Shown piece by piece: positions 1 through 7,454 of a stretch of DNA of 18,931 bases. The stretch comes from Methanocrinis alkalitolerans (GTDB lineage Archaea; Halobacteriota; Methanosarcinia; Methanotrichales; Methanotrichaceae): assembly GCF_029167205.1 (NCBI RefSeq), contig NZ_JARFPL010000042.1, positions 1-18,931 of the forward strand, read 5' to 3'. The notes below the pieces were generated by a model. That model saw nothing but the letters and a program-made list of their open reading frames with translations. It made no database searches and was not told the DNA's origin. Position numbers and translations under genes: made by a program. The number at the start of each line of letters is the position of its first letter. Positions within the stretch are counted from its first letter, which is position 1.

Positions 1-702
1 ATTGAAAAAAACGAGATAAAACCTTGGCTTAAGAGCCGCTGGTGCATAGGTAAGATGACAAGCGACTTCATCTGGCATATGGAGGATGTATTGACCCTTT
101 ATGAACAGCCCTATGATCCACTAAATCCTGTAATCTGCTTCGATGAGAGGCCGTGCCAGTTAATAGACGATGTCATAACGCCTATTGCTATGAAACCTGG
201 AACTCCCAAAAAGGAGCATTATGAATATGCTCGTAATGGCACATGTTGCGTTTTTATGGCTTTCGAACCGCTTGCGGGCAAGAGGATCGTCTGTGTCAGG
301 AAGCGACGGACAAAAGTGGACTACGCACAGTTTATGAGCGATCTTGTCAAACATTATCCAGATGCGGACTCTATACGCCTCGTTCAGGACAACCTAAATA
401 CACATACTGCCGCTTCATTTTATGATGCGTTTCCTGCCGATGAGGCTTTCAATCTTGCTAAGAAATTCGAATATCATTATACGCCCAAAAAGGGTAGCTG
501 GCTAAATATGGCGGAGATAGAACTCTCGGCTCTTTCAAAGCAATGCTTGGATCGAAGGATTGGTGATATCAACGAACTATCAAAAGAAATCGATGCTTGG
601 CAGCGAGAAAGGAATGATATCAAAGCGACCGTTCGATGGAAATTCAATAAAAGCGACGCTAGAGAAAAACTCAAAAGGCATTACTTTAAGTTGCAAAATT
701 AA
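1..702 (+). CDS. IS630-family transposase, 5' part outside window
   Basis: DDE-type transposase that would cut and join the ends of its insertion sequence. The reading frame is open to the left edge, so the protein begins before base 1; the Met codon at 55 is internal, because the residues before it (KPWLKSRWCIG) also look like family sequence. Visible landmarks are the acidic motif CFDE (Asp codon at 142), the second Asp in VQDNLNTHT (codon at 388) and the GSWLNMAEIE motif with the catalytic Glu region (codon at 514). These are characteristic of the IS630 group with a DDE superfamily endonuclease domain. The C-terminus, ending near KLKRHYFKLQN, looks complete. Base composition is much more AT-rich than the genes after 1770, in keeping with transfer. 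Whether the missing N-terminal part is intact cannot be seen. Confidence 0.9.
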   Translation: MEKNEIKPWLKSRWCIGKMTSDFIWHMEDVLTLYEQPYDPLNPVICFDERPCQLIDDVITPIAMKPGTPKKEHYEYARNGTCCVFMAFEPLAGKRIVCVRKRRTKVDYAQFMSDLVKHYPDADSIRLVQDNLNTHTAASFYDAFPADEAFNLAKKFEYHYTPKKGSWLNMAEIELSALSKQCLDRRIGDINELSKEIDAWQRERNDIKATVRWKFNKSDAREKLKRHYFKLQN

Positions 703-717
703 TGTTAAGGAGCACTA
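1..717 (+). mobile_element. IS630-type insertion sequence, right part
   Basis: The transposase gene implies an insertion sequence entering from the left edge. IS630 elements usually insert at TA dinucleotides. The right end is probably in the short stretch after the stop codon (703-717), where the sequence AAGGAGCACTA ends in a TA at 716-717. The left end and its inverted repeat are outside the window, so the exact boundary is a guess. Confidence 0.45.
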
Positions 718-791
718 TGGCGGAGTTCCGAAAAGCAGATAAATTATACGGCATAACCACTGTATATGCAAATCTCAACGAAACCCCTTGA
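717..791 (+). other. Possible 5' fragment of the next gene (24 codons)
   Basis: A short frame starts at an ATG at 717 preceded by AAGGAG at 707-712 and reads MAEFRKADKLYGITTVYANL before a stop at 789-791. It looks protein-like and lies in a different frame from the downstream HExxH gene. A run of four C (784-787) sits at the junction; removing one C would join this frame to the downstream one without a stop. It may be the true N-terminus of the downstream protein separated by a frameshift, or a chance frame. The ribosome-binding sequence may belong to the end of the insertion sequence. Confidence 0.25.
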
Positions 792-1497
792 ATCCGACGA
801 ATTAGTGGTGGTAGCCGATCTCTTGGAAGCGAGTGAAGAATTTGAGAATTTCTATAATAAAGAGAGAAAGGAAAAATTAGATATTATTCGCTGGTTTTTA
901 GATTTAGACTTGCCGGAAGGTATAGAAGCGTCGGCAGATGTATTTAAAAATTTCATCTATTACAAAACACCACCTGAATCCGCTAATGACGCGCATACTA
1001 TTGCACATGAAATAATGCATCTTATCCGTTATAAAGAAAACGGCATTTTAGAAATAAATCCGGCTAGTAAAACTATTGAAATGTTAGCCGGTTCTTTAAA
1101 TAGTATGCTCGAAGATTCGATAGTAGACAAAATACTACAAGATAAATATAATTTTAATTTAGCAGATGCATATAGAAAGACAATAGAATATGTGGAGACA
1201 AATTTTAAAGAAGAATCCTCGAATTTTGTTGGTAGATTGCGACACGGCATAAATATCACAAACAAAATGCTGTTATGGGATTTGATAACTGATCAAACCG
1301 CCCTTGACGAGTGGCATCGACACCTAAAATGGATTGAGACAAATTATCCTCATGGTTATAAAATAGCCACAGAGATAAAACTTGTTGTGGACATCATCGG
1401 GTTAGGTACAATTGATCAGCAAGGAGAGATAGTTTTAAAATTGATAGATATGTATAATCTTGGTGAAATGATATCAATTCCAGAACCGGATATCTAG
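766..1497 (+). CDS. Putative HExxH zinc metalloprotease, acquired
   Basis: I do not recognise a named family. The 243-residue product is soluble, acidic and lacks a signal peptide. Residues 81-85 read HEIMH, the HExxH zinc-binding motif, within AHTIAHEIMHLI, and a Glu-Asp pair at 116-117 (SMLEDSIVD) could give the third ligand, as in gluzincin peptidases. The rest is helical with no repeats. The gene is AT-rich with AT-ending codons, unlike everything after 1770, and follows an insertion sequence directly, so transfer is likely. The ATG at 766 has no clear ribosome-binding site; an upstream start at 717 with AAGGAG would fit better if there is a one-base frameshift at the C run 784-787. Peptidase activity is inferred from the motif alone; it could also be an uncharacterised zinc protein of phage or plasmid origin. 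Confidence 0.6.
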   Translation: MQISTKPLESDELVVVADLLEASEEFENFYNKERKEKLDIIRWFLDLDLPEGIEASADVFKNFIYYKTPPESANDAHTIAHEIMHLIRYKENGILEINPASKTIEMLAGSLNSMLEDSIVDKILQDKYNFNLADAYRKTIEYVETNFKEESSNFVGRLRHGINITNKMLLWDLITDQTALDEWHRHLKWIETNYPHGYKIATEIKLVVDIIGLGTIDQQGEIVLKLIDMYNLGEMISIPEPDI

Positions 1498-1545
1498 CTG
1501 AAAACGTTATGCTTAACTTGCTATAAATAATAATTAAAGCTAAAA

Positions 1546-1612
1546 TTATCGGTTGTTATTTAGTTTTATTTTTGGTTTGGCTTTGTAACACCTAGAAGTC
1601 ACCTACCGATAA
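1546..1612. repeat. Inverted repeat TTATCGGT / ACCGATAA
   Basis: Eight-base perfect arms at 1546-1553 and 1605-1612 enclose 51 AT-rich bases in the gap between the HExxH gene and the sulfur cluster. The element lies at the change from AT-rich to GC-rich DNA. It could be the remnant of a small mobile element, a terminator-like structure or chance. Confidence 0.35.
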
Positions 1613-1637
1613 CTTGACAGAACCGCCCTCAGAAAAC

Positions 1638-1660
1638 CTTTTATGGGATAACAATTGTTA
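1638..1660 (+). promoter_or_regulatory. Candidate promoter and operator of the thiF-thiI cluster
   Basis: A TATA-like CTTTTATGG (1638-1646) is followed by a perfect 12-base palindrome, TAACAATTGTTA (1649-1660), which would lie between the TATA box and the transcription start. The same 12-base string ACAATTGTTAAT (1651-1662) recurs next to the cysK promoter at 9424-9435. Start site and regulator are not known. Confidence 0.35.
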
Positions 1661-1762
1661 ATGGAGATTTTGTGGCGACAAAATGATATGCTGGAGCTTC
1701 TCGTGGATAAGGAGGAGACCCCTCGCCGCCAGGTTTGGGGGGAGAACGGTTCCATCAAATGA
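1661..1762 (+). other. Possible 33-residue leader ORF
   Basis: An ATG at 1661 opens a 33-codon frame that ends in TGA at 1760-1762, overlapping the ATG at 1759 of the next gene (ATGA arrangement). It has no good ribosome-binding site and no recognisable motif. It could be a small coupled leader or chance; the better-supported start of the next gene is at 1774. Confidence 0.15.
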
Positions 1763-1773
1763 GAGGTACATCG

Positions 1774-2502
1774 ATGAACGTCGAAAGGTTCCTGGATAGG
1801 TACGACCGGCAGATCCGCCTCTTCGGAGTCGAGGGGCAGGAGAAGATAGCTGGATCGAAGGTCTTCATCGCCGGGGCGGGGGGGCTCGGCTCTCCTATAT
1901 CCGTATACCTGGCGGCCGCCGGGGTCGGAGAGATCGTGATCGACGACGACGACGAGGTGGAGCTATCCAACCTCAACCGCCAGATCCTCCACTGGGAGAG
2001 GGACATCGGCAAGAAGAAAGCGCTATCGGCGAGAGAAAAGCTCTGCGAGATGAACTCCGAGATCGTCATCGAGACGACGGCGGAGACTATCTCCGAGGAG
2101 AACGTCTCCCGTCTCATTGGGGACGCCGACCTCGTCATCGACGCCATGGATAACTATCCCGTGCGGTATCTTCTCAACGAGACGGCCATAAAAAAGAGGA
2201 TACCCTTCATCCACGGGGCGATCTCCGGCTTCCACGGCCAGGCGACGACGGTGATTCCGGGGGAGTCGGCGTGCCTGCGGTGCATCTTCCCGCAGGCTCC
2301 CCCTCCCGCCAAGTTTCCAGTGGTGGGGGTCACTCCTGGGATCATCGGTCTGATCCAGGCGACGGAGGCTATCAAGTACATCACGGGGACTGGGGAGCTT
2401 CTCAGCGGGAGGCTCCTCCTCTGGGACGGCCTTTCGTCCACCCTCGAGACGATGGAGATCTCAAGAGACCCCCGCTGCCGGGACTGCGGGGGGCTGGGCT
2501 AG
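1774..2502 (+). CDS. ThiF/MoeB/HesA-family E1-like adenylyltransferase
   Basis: Ubiquitin-activating-like enzyme that adenylates the C-terminal Gly of a small sulfur-carrier protein (ThiS, MoaD or SAMP type) in the cytoplasm. The product has 242 residues from the ATG at 1774, chosen because GAGGT lies six bases upstream; frames from 1735 (TTG) or 1759 (ATG) would only add a non-conserved leader. Visible features are the ATP-binding loop GAGGLGS (residues 34-40), the DDDDEVELSNLNRQ segment with its Arg, and two zinc-binding pairs, C167/C170 (CLRC) and C235/C238 (CRDC). The usual region of the ThiF/MoeB cysteine reads VVGVTPGIIG with no Cys, which suggests an adenylating-only enzyme. It sits one base before thiI, so the two are probably co-transcribed. 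Partner protein and exact pathway (thiamine, molybdopterin, tRNA thiolation) cannot be fixed; no carrier gene is nearby. Confidence 0.88.
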   Translation: MNVERFLDRYDRQIRLFGVEGQEKIAGSKVFIAGAGGLGSPISVYLAAAGVGEIVIDDDDEVELSNLNRQILHWERDIGKKKALSAREKLCEMNSEIVIETTAETISEENVSRLIGDADLVIDAMDNYPVRYLLNETAIKKRIPFIHGAISGFHGQATTVIPGESACLRCIFPQAPPPAKFPVVGVTPGIIGLIQATEAIKYITGTGELLSGRLLLWDGLSSTLETMEISRDPRCRDCGGLG

Positions 2503-2503
2503 C

Positions 2504-3595
2504 TTGTACCTTCTTCGGTACTCGGAGATCGCCCTCAAGTCCCCAGCCGTAAGGAGCCGGTGGGAGAACCTCCTCATGAGAAACCTCAAGGAGGCCCTCC
2601 CGGGATGTAAGGTGAGGAGGACCCGGGGCCGGATCTGGCTTTCGGGACCTGTGGACGAGGAGAGGCTGAAGCAGATCTTCGGGATAGTCTCCTTCTCCCC
2701 CTGCGAGCAGACCTCTCTACAGGATCTCGGTTCGTTTATAATCGACTACTGCGAGAGGACCGGGCTATCGGAGGCGGAGACCTTCGCCCTGAGGCTCCGC
2801 CGGGTGGGAAGCCATCCTTTCTCGTCCCAGGAGAAGACGGTGGAGCTCGCGGACCTGATCCTGGAGAGGTTCCCCCACCTCAGAGTTGATCTCGATCGTC
2901 CCGAAGCGACGGTCTACGTCGAGATCAGGGAAGACGACTGCTACCTCTTCCGCAACGTCGTTAAGGGGGTCGGCGGGCTACCCCTCGGCGCCGAGGGCGA
3001 TCTTGTAGCTCTCTTCTCCGGGGGTATAGACTCGCCGGTGGCCGCCTGGATGATGATGAAGCGCGGATGCAAGATAACCCCAATCTACGTCGACCTCGAG
3101 GGCTTCTCCGGCCCCCTGGGCCTCGCGCGGGCCGAGGCGGTGGTGGAAAGGCTGAAGGCCTACCAGCCGGACCTGGACCTTCTGGTCGTAAATGACGGTT
3201 TCCTCAAAAAAAGCTCTGAGATGATGAGAGAGGGGGGAGTTGAGAGGTACACCTGTCTGATCTGCAAGCGCCGGATGTACCGGCTGGCGGAGGCTGTGGC
3301 GAGGGACATAGGCGCCAAGGGGATCGTCACTGGCGAGTCCCTGGGCCAGGTCGCCTCCCAGACCCTGGACAACCTCCTCGTCCTGGACGCGGCCGCATCG
3401 CTCCCGGTCTACAGGCCCCTTATAGGCTTCGACAAGGTGGAGGTGGAGAAGATCGCAAGAGAGATAGGAACCTTCGACGCCTCCATCCTCCCCTCCGAGG
3501 GGTGCGGCGCCGTCCCCAGGAAGCCCGCCACCAAAGCGAAGCTGGAGGAAGTGGCCAAGATCGAGGAAGATCTAAAATCCTCTGCAGATCTATAA
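2504..3595 (+). CDS. thiI: tRNA 4-thiouridine synthase ThiI, archaeal type
   Basis: Adenylates U8 of tRNA and replaces its oxygen with sulfur; ThiI also takes part in thiazole synthesis in some organisms. The order is an N-terminal ferredoxin-like segment and THUMP domain (about 1-165), then a PP-loop ATPase with SGGIDSP at 172-178. A rhodanese domain is absent, as in archaeal ThiI. Three cysteines, C251 and C254 in CLICK and C334 in SEGCGAVP, match the pattern of archaeal U8-tRNA sulfurases reported to need an Fe-S cluster. The TTG at 2504 is the only start that keeps the conserved beginning LLRYSEIALK. It begins one base after the thiF-like stop, so translation is probably coupled. iscS follows 40 bases later, a natural sulfur donor. 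Length, 363 residues, fits the family. Confidence 0.93.
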   Translation: MYLLRYSEIALKSPAVRSRWENLLMRNLKEALPGCKVRRTRGRIWLSGPVDEERLKQIFGIVSFSPCEQTSLQDLGSFIIDYCERTGLSEAETFALRLRRVGSHPFSSQEKTVELADLILERFPHLRVDLDRPEATVYVEIREDDCYLFRNVVKGVGGLPLGAEGDLVALFSGGIDSPVAAWMMMKRGCKITPIYVDLEGFSGPLGLARAEAVVERLKAYQPDLDLLVVNDGFLKKSSEMMREGGVERYTCLICKRRMYRLAEAVARDIGAKGIVTGESLGQVASQTLDNLLVLDAAASLPVYRPLIGFDKVEVEKIAREIGTFDASILPSEGCGAVPRKPATKAKLEEVAKIEEDLKSSADL

Positions 3596-3635
3596 CGGCT
3601 CAGATAGATCAGATCGATTGAGGAGTGACTGATAG

Positions 3636-4796
3636 ATGAAACGGATATACATGGATCACGCCGCCACGACGCCCCTCGCTCCCGAGGTTCTCGATGCGAT
3701 GATCCCCTACTTCTCGGAGCGCTTCGGAAACCCTTCCAGCCTCCACAGCTTCGGGAGGGTGGCTCGGGAGGCGGTGGATGATGCCCGATCTGATGTGGCG
3801 GCCCTCCTGAACGCCGAACCTTCGGAGATATACTTCACCAGCGGGGGGACGGAGTCGGACAACCTGGCCATCAAAGGGATCGCCCGTAAGAGTAAAAAGA
3901 AGGGGCGCCACATCATCACCTCCTCCATAGAGCACCCCGCCGTCCTGGAGGTCTGCAAAGCCCTGACGAGAGAAGGGTTTGAGGTGACCTACCTTCCGGT
4001 AACAAGGGAGGGGCTCGTGGAGGTCGGGACGGTGGAGGAGGCGGTCCAGGAGGATACGATCCTCATATCGGTGATGCACGCCAACAACGAGATCGGAACG
4101 ATACAGCCCCTGGAGGAGATCGGTAGGCTCGCAGGCGAGAAGGAGATTTACTTCCATACAGACGGGGTCCAGACCGCAGGAAAGATCCCCGTGGACGTGA
4201 AATCCCTCGGCCTCGACGCCTTCACCCTCTCGGGCCACAAGCTCTACGGCCCAAAGGGGGCTGGAGCCCTCTACATCAGAAAGGGCGTCAGGATCGAGAG
4301 CATCCAGCAGGGCGGAGGCCACGAGAGGGGGATGAGGTCGGGGACAGAGAACGTCCCGGGTATCGTCGGTCTGGGGAGGGCCGCCAAAATCGCAAAAGAG
4401 AATATGGCGGAAGAATCGGAGAGGATGAGGTCTCTTCGGGACCGGATGAGCGGCTGGGTCCTCAAGGAGATCGAAGACTCCTGGCTCAACGGCCACCCCG
4501 ATAAGAGGCTTCCTTCAAACCTCAACTTCGGATTTAGGTACATAGAAGGGGAGTCCCTACTCCTCTACCTAGATGCGAAGGGAGTCGCCGCATCCACGGG
4601 ATCGGCCTGCTCCTCGAAGAAGCTTGCGGCAAGCCACGTCCTCTCCGCCATCGGCCTATCTCCCGTCGAGTCTCATGGATCTCTTCGCATAACCCTTGGG
4701 ATGAGCAATACCGAAGAAGATGCCGACTATGCCTGCCGGGCCATCTCTGACTCGGTGAAGAGGCTGAGGGAGATGTCGGCCATGAGGCCGGAGTGA
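3636..4796 (+). CDS. iscS: Cysteine desulfurase IscS/NifS
   Basis: PLP enzyme that removes sulfur from cysteine as a persulfide and passes it to IscU, ThiI and other acceptors. The 386-residue sequence shows MDHAATTPL near the start, SGGTESDNLAIKG, EHPAVLE, NEIGTIQP, HTDGVQTAGK, the PLP lysine K202 in SGHKLYGPKGAG, GGGHERGMRSGTEN, and the persulfide cysteine C325 in STGSACSSKK. Fold type I aminotransferase class V is clear. AGGAG at 3621-3625 lies ten bases before the ATG. It is between thiI and iscU on the same strand and is probably co-transcribed with both. Many methanogens lack a standard IscS, so this may have come from bacteria; base composition now matches its neighbours. Assignment as IscS rather than NifS rests on the neighbouring iscU and lack of nif genes. 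Confidence 0.95.
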   Translation: MKRIYMDHAATTPLAPEVLDAMIPYFSERFGNPSSLHSFGRVAREAVDDARSDVAALLNAEPSEIYFTSGGTESDNLAIKGIARKSKKKGRHIITSSIEHPAVLEVCKALTREGFEVTYLPVTREGLVEVGTVEEAVQEDTILISVMHANNEIGTIQPLEEIGRLAGEKEIYFHTDGVQTAGKIPVDVKSLGLDAFTLSGHKLYGPKGAGALYIRKGVRIESIQQGGGHERGMRSGTENVPGIVGLGRAAKIAKENMAEESERMRSLRDRMSGWVLKEIEDSWLNGHPDKRLPSNLNFGFRYIEGESLLLYLDAKGVAASTGSACSSKKLAASHVLSAIGLSPVESHGSLRITLGMSNTEEDADYACRAISDSVKRLREMSAMRPE

Positions 4797-4835
4797 ACGG
4801 TCTCCAACCCGAGGCGAAATAATAAGAGGATTTAT

Positions 4836-5228
4836 ATGTCACAGCCAGGATACAGCGAGAAGGTGATGGACCATTTCATGAACCCGCGAAACGTCGGCGT
4901 CATCGAAGATCCAGACGGATACGGGAAGGTGGGAAACCCGACCTGCGGGGACGTTATGGAGATGTTCATCCGGGTGAAGGACGACAGGATAGAGGATATC
5001 AAGTTTCGGACCTTCGGGTGCGGCGCGGCGATAGCGACGAGCAGCATGACGACGGAGATGGCTTTGGGCAAGACGGTGGAGGAGGGGATGAAGATCACCA
5101 GGCAGGACGTCGCCGGAGAGCTGGGGGGTCTTCCGCCAAACAAGATGCACTGCTCGAACCTGGCCGCCGATGCCCTCCACATGGCCATCGAGGACTATCG
5201 GAATAGGGCTGCGGGCCAGAAGGGGTGA
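4836..5228 (+). CDS. iscU: Fe-S cluster scaffold IscU/NifU N-terminal type
   Basis: Scaffold on which Fe-S clusters are built from IscS-derived sulfur before transfer to target proteins. The 130-residue protein has the three cluster-binding cysteines C37 (in NPTCGD, with the conserved D39), C62 (in FGCGAA) and C106 (in NKMHCSNL, preceded by H105). The start MSQPGYSEKVMDHFMNPRNVG is typical. Length equals the single-domain IscU, without the extra NifU domains. AAGAGG lies shortly upstream of the ATG. The pairing with iscS 39 bases upstream makes a minimal ISC system; no hscA, hscB, iscA, fdx or iscR is visible, so cluster transfer must use other factors. The demanding Fe-S proteins encoded nearby (CdhA, CdhC) are possible clients, which is inference. 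Confidence 0.95.
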   Translation: MSQPGYSEKVMDHFMNPRNVGVIEDPDGYGKVGNPTCGDVMEMFIRVKDDRIEDIKFRTFGCGAAIATSSMTTEMALGKTVEEGMKITRQDVAGELGGLPPNKMHCSNLAADALHMAIEDYRNRAAGQKG

Positions 5229-5288
5229 CCATTTGATCTCCATCGATCCCGTGGTATCTGAGGGTCCTGATCGGTCTGATTTAAAGAT

Positions 5289-5324
5289 CATGCGGTCGGC
5301 TCAGGTCATGCGGTCGGCTTAGGT
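5289..5324. repeat. Two-copy 18-base tandem repeat
   Basis: Two adjacent copies of CATGCGGTCGGCTCAGGT, the second with one change (T for C at position 14). It lies in the 308-base gap between iscU and the ATPase gene. Nothing else stands out in the gap except a weak TATA-like ACTTATA at 5342-5348 and a GAGGT shortly before the ATPase ATG. A role as a regulator site is possible but unsupported. Confidence 0.6.
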
Positions 5325-5536
5325 CGAGACTCAAGCCAGCTACTTATAGCGTCGGGGCGAAGGATCAGGCGGGAGGAGCCGGCCTGTCTTTTGAATGGGT
5401 GAGGCGCCGTCCAAAGCGGCTGATACGGTAATTTGTACAGCAATAGAGAGAAGAATCCGAGGACGAGGATTGAAAGCTGTCATCTTATGCCCGCTGTGGT
5501 CCTCTCCTCCTCTAATGAAAATGAGGTTTTAGGCCT

Positions 5537-7426
5537 ATGGTTGAGGATGAAGAGATCTTCGAGGGGAGATGGTACCAGTACCCTAGGATGCAGACCGCCC
5601 TCCTATCCGGCCTCCTCTCGGCATCAGCCTACGGCCTCGAAAGCCTTGGGGCGATATCGCAGGACGTCAGGATCTTCATCTTCGCCACCGCCATCCTCGT
5701 AGGAGGATATAGCTGGGCGAGGGAGGGGATAGAAGAGCTCCTCTTCGAGAGGAAGGTCGGGATAGAGATCCTCATGATGGCCGCCGCCCTGGGCGCCGCC
5801 GTCCTCGGGATCTGGGAGGAGGCGGCCTTCTTGGTCTTCCTCTACTCGGCGGCGGAGAGCCTGGAGGAGTATACCTACGCCAGGACGAGGAGCTCGATAA
5901 GGGCCCTCCTCGACCTCGCCCCGAAGACGGCGAGGGTCAGAGTCGGCGGGACGGAGAGGATCATGCCGGCGGCCGACATTAAGAGGGGGGACCTGTTTCT
6001 CGTGAGGCCGGGGGAGTCGATACCCACCGACGGGCTGGTCGTCGCAGGCAGGTCCAGCATCGACGAGGCTCCGGTGACGGGAGAGTCGCTTCCCGTCGAC
6101 AAGAGCGAGGGTATGCTCGTCTTCGCCGGGACGATCAACCTCGAGGGGGCGATCGAGGTGGAGGCGACCACCTCCTTCGAGGAGAACACCCTCTCGAAGA
6201 TCATCCACCTGGTGGAGGAGGCCCAGGAGGTGAAGGGGAGGTCTCAGCTCTTCATCGAGAAGTTTGGAGATAGGTACTCCCCCCTGGTTCTGGCGGGGGC
6301 TGTCCTACTGATACTGGCGTCTTTGCTCCTCGAGGGCGGCTTCTATGAATGGTCGGAGAGGGCCGTCGTCCTTCTGGTGGCCGCTGCCCCCTGCGCCCTG
6401 GTGATATCAACCCCCATAGCCATCGCCGCCGGGATAGGCAGAGCGGGAAAGAGCGGGATCCTTGTAAAGGGGGGTGTTCACCTGGAAAACCTGGGCAAGA
6501 TCAGGGTCGTAGCCCTCGACAAGACAGGGACCCTGACCCGGGGCAGGCCTGAGGTGACGGACCTGATACCCTTCAGGGGAGATGGAGCCAGCCTTCTGGC
6601 CCGGGCCTACAGCCTGGAGAGGCTCTCAGATCACCCCGTGGCCAGGGCCATCACAGAGAGGGCGATCTCTGAGAAGGTCGAAGCAGGAGATGTGGAGAAC
6701 TTCACCTGCCTCATCGGGACCGGGGTATCGGGAGATGTGGATGTGGAGACCGTCTACGCAGGAAAGCCGGAGCTCTTTGAGGGGCTGGGGGTGCGGATCT
6801 CTGATCCGACCCTGGTAGATAGGTTGAGGGCGGAGGGGAAGACGGCGGTCCTCGTCGGGACTGCCGGAGGCCTGGACGGGATAATAGGGGTGAGAGACGA
6901 GATCAGGGCTGGGGCGAAGGAGGCTGTGGCCTCCCTTCACGGCCTGGGGCTGAAGGTGGTGATGCTGACCGGCGACAGCGAAGCAGCAGCCAGGGCGATC
7001 TCAGCGGAGCTCGGGATAGACGATTTCAGGGCAGGCCTATTGCCGGAAGAGAAGAGTAGGGCGGTAGCGGCCTTGGAGGAGGAGTTCGGCCCCGTCGCCA
7101 TGGTGGGAGACGGGATAAACGATGGGCCCGCCCTCGCTCAGGCGACGGTGGGTATCGCCATGGGGGCGGCCGGGACCGACGCGGCGATCGAGGTCGCCGA
7201 TATCGCCCTCATGGCCGACGATCTGGCGATGGTCCCCCATGCTTTGGAGATCGGGAAGAGGGCGAGGAGGATAAGCTTCCAGAACATAGCCTTCTCGCTC
7301 CTCGTCCTGGGGCTGCTCGTGCCGTCGGCTCTCCTCGGAGGGCTGAGCGTTGCCGGGGCCGTTTTCTTCCACGAGAGCTCCGAGATCCTGGCGGTTTTGA
7401 ACGGCCTGCGGGCGGCTCGCGGCTGA
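5537..7426 (+). CDS. P1B-type heavy-metal transporting ATPase
   Basis: Membrane pump that exports (or supplies) a transition metal using ATP. The 629 residues show the actuator motif TGES, a transmembrane metal-site motif APC at 284-286, the phosphorylated D328 in DKTGTLT, the SDHPVARAI motif of the nucleotide domain, TGDS, and GDGINDGPALA near the end. Several hydrophobic helices flank these. There is no N-terminal HMA or His-rich metal-binding domain; the start is a short hydrophilic stretch and then a helix. The usual CPC is replaced by APC, and the last helix reads FFHESSEILAVLN, close to the HEG-type motif of P1B-4 (Co/Zn/Cd) pumps. The surrounding sequence LVISTPIAIAAGIG resembles CadA/ZntA. 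Substrate therefore uncertain: Zn, Cd, Co or Fe. It stands alone, with a 308-base gap upstream and a convergent gene 28 bases downstream. Confidence 0.9.
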   Translation: MVEDEEIFEGRWYQYPRMQTALLSGLLSASAYGLESLGAISQDVRIFIFATAILVGGYSWAREGIEELLFERKVGIEILMMAAALGAAVLGIWEEAAFLVFLYSAAESLEEYTYARTRSSIRALLDLAPKTARVRVGGTERIMPAADIKRGDLFLVRPGESIPTDGLVVAGRSSIDEAPVTGESLPVDKSEGMLVFAGTINLEGAIEVEATTSFEENTLSKIIHLVEEAQEVKGRSQLFIEKFGDRYSPLVLAGAVLLILASLLLEGGFYEWSERAVVLLVAAAPCALVISTPIAIAAGIGRAGKSGILVKGGVHLENLGKIRVVALDKTGTLTRGRPEVTDLIPFRGDGASLLARAYSLERLSDHPVARAITERAISEKVEAGDVENFTCLIGTGVSGDVDVETVYAGKPELFEGLGVRISDPTLVDRLRAEGKTAVLVGTAGGLDGIIGVRDEIRAGAKEAVASLHGLGLKVVMLTGDSEAAARAISAELGIDDFRAGLLPEEKSRAVAALEEEFGPVAMVGDGINDGPALAQATVGIAMGAAGTDAAIEVADIALMADDLAMVPHALEIGKRARRISFQNIAFSLLVLGLLVPSALLGGLSVAGAVFFHESSEILAVLNGLRAARG

Positions 7427-7454
7427 ATCGACAGACTGCACCATGAGGAGTGTT

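Noticed and set aside
5433..5702. 89-codon frame before and across the ATPase start
   Set aside because: TTG start, low-complexity Ser/Pro C-terminus, and overlap with the certain ATPase gene in another frame.
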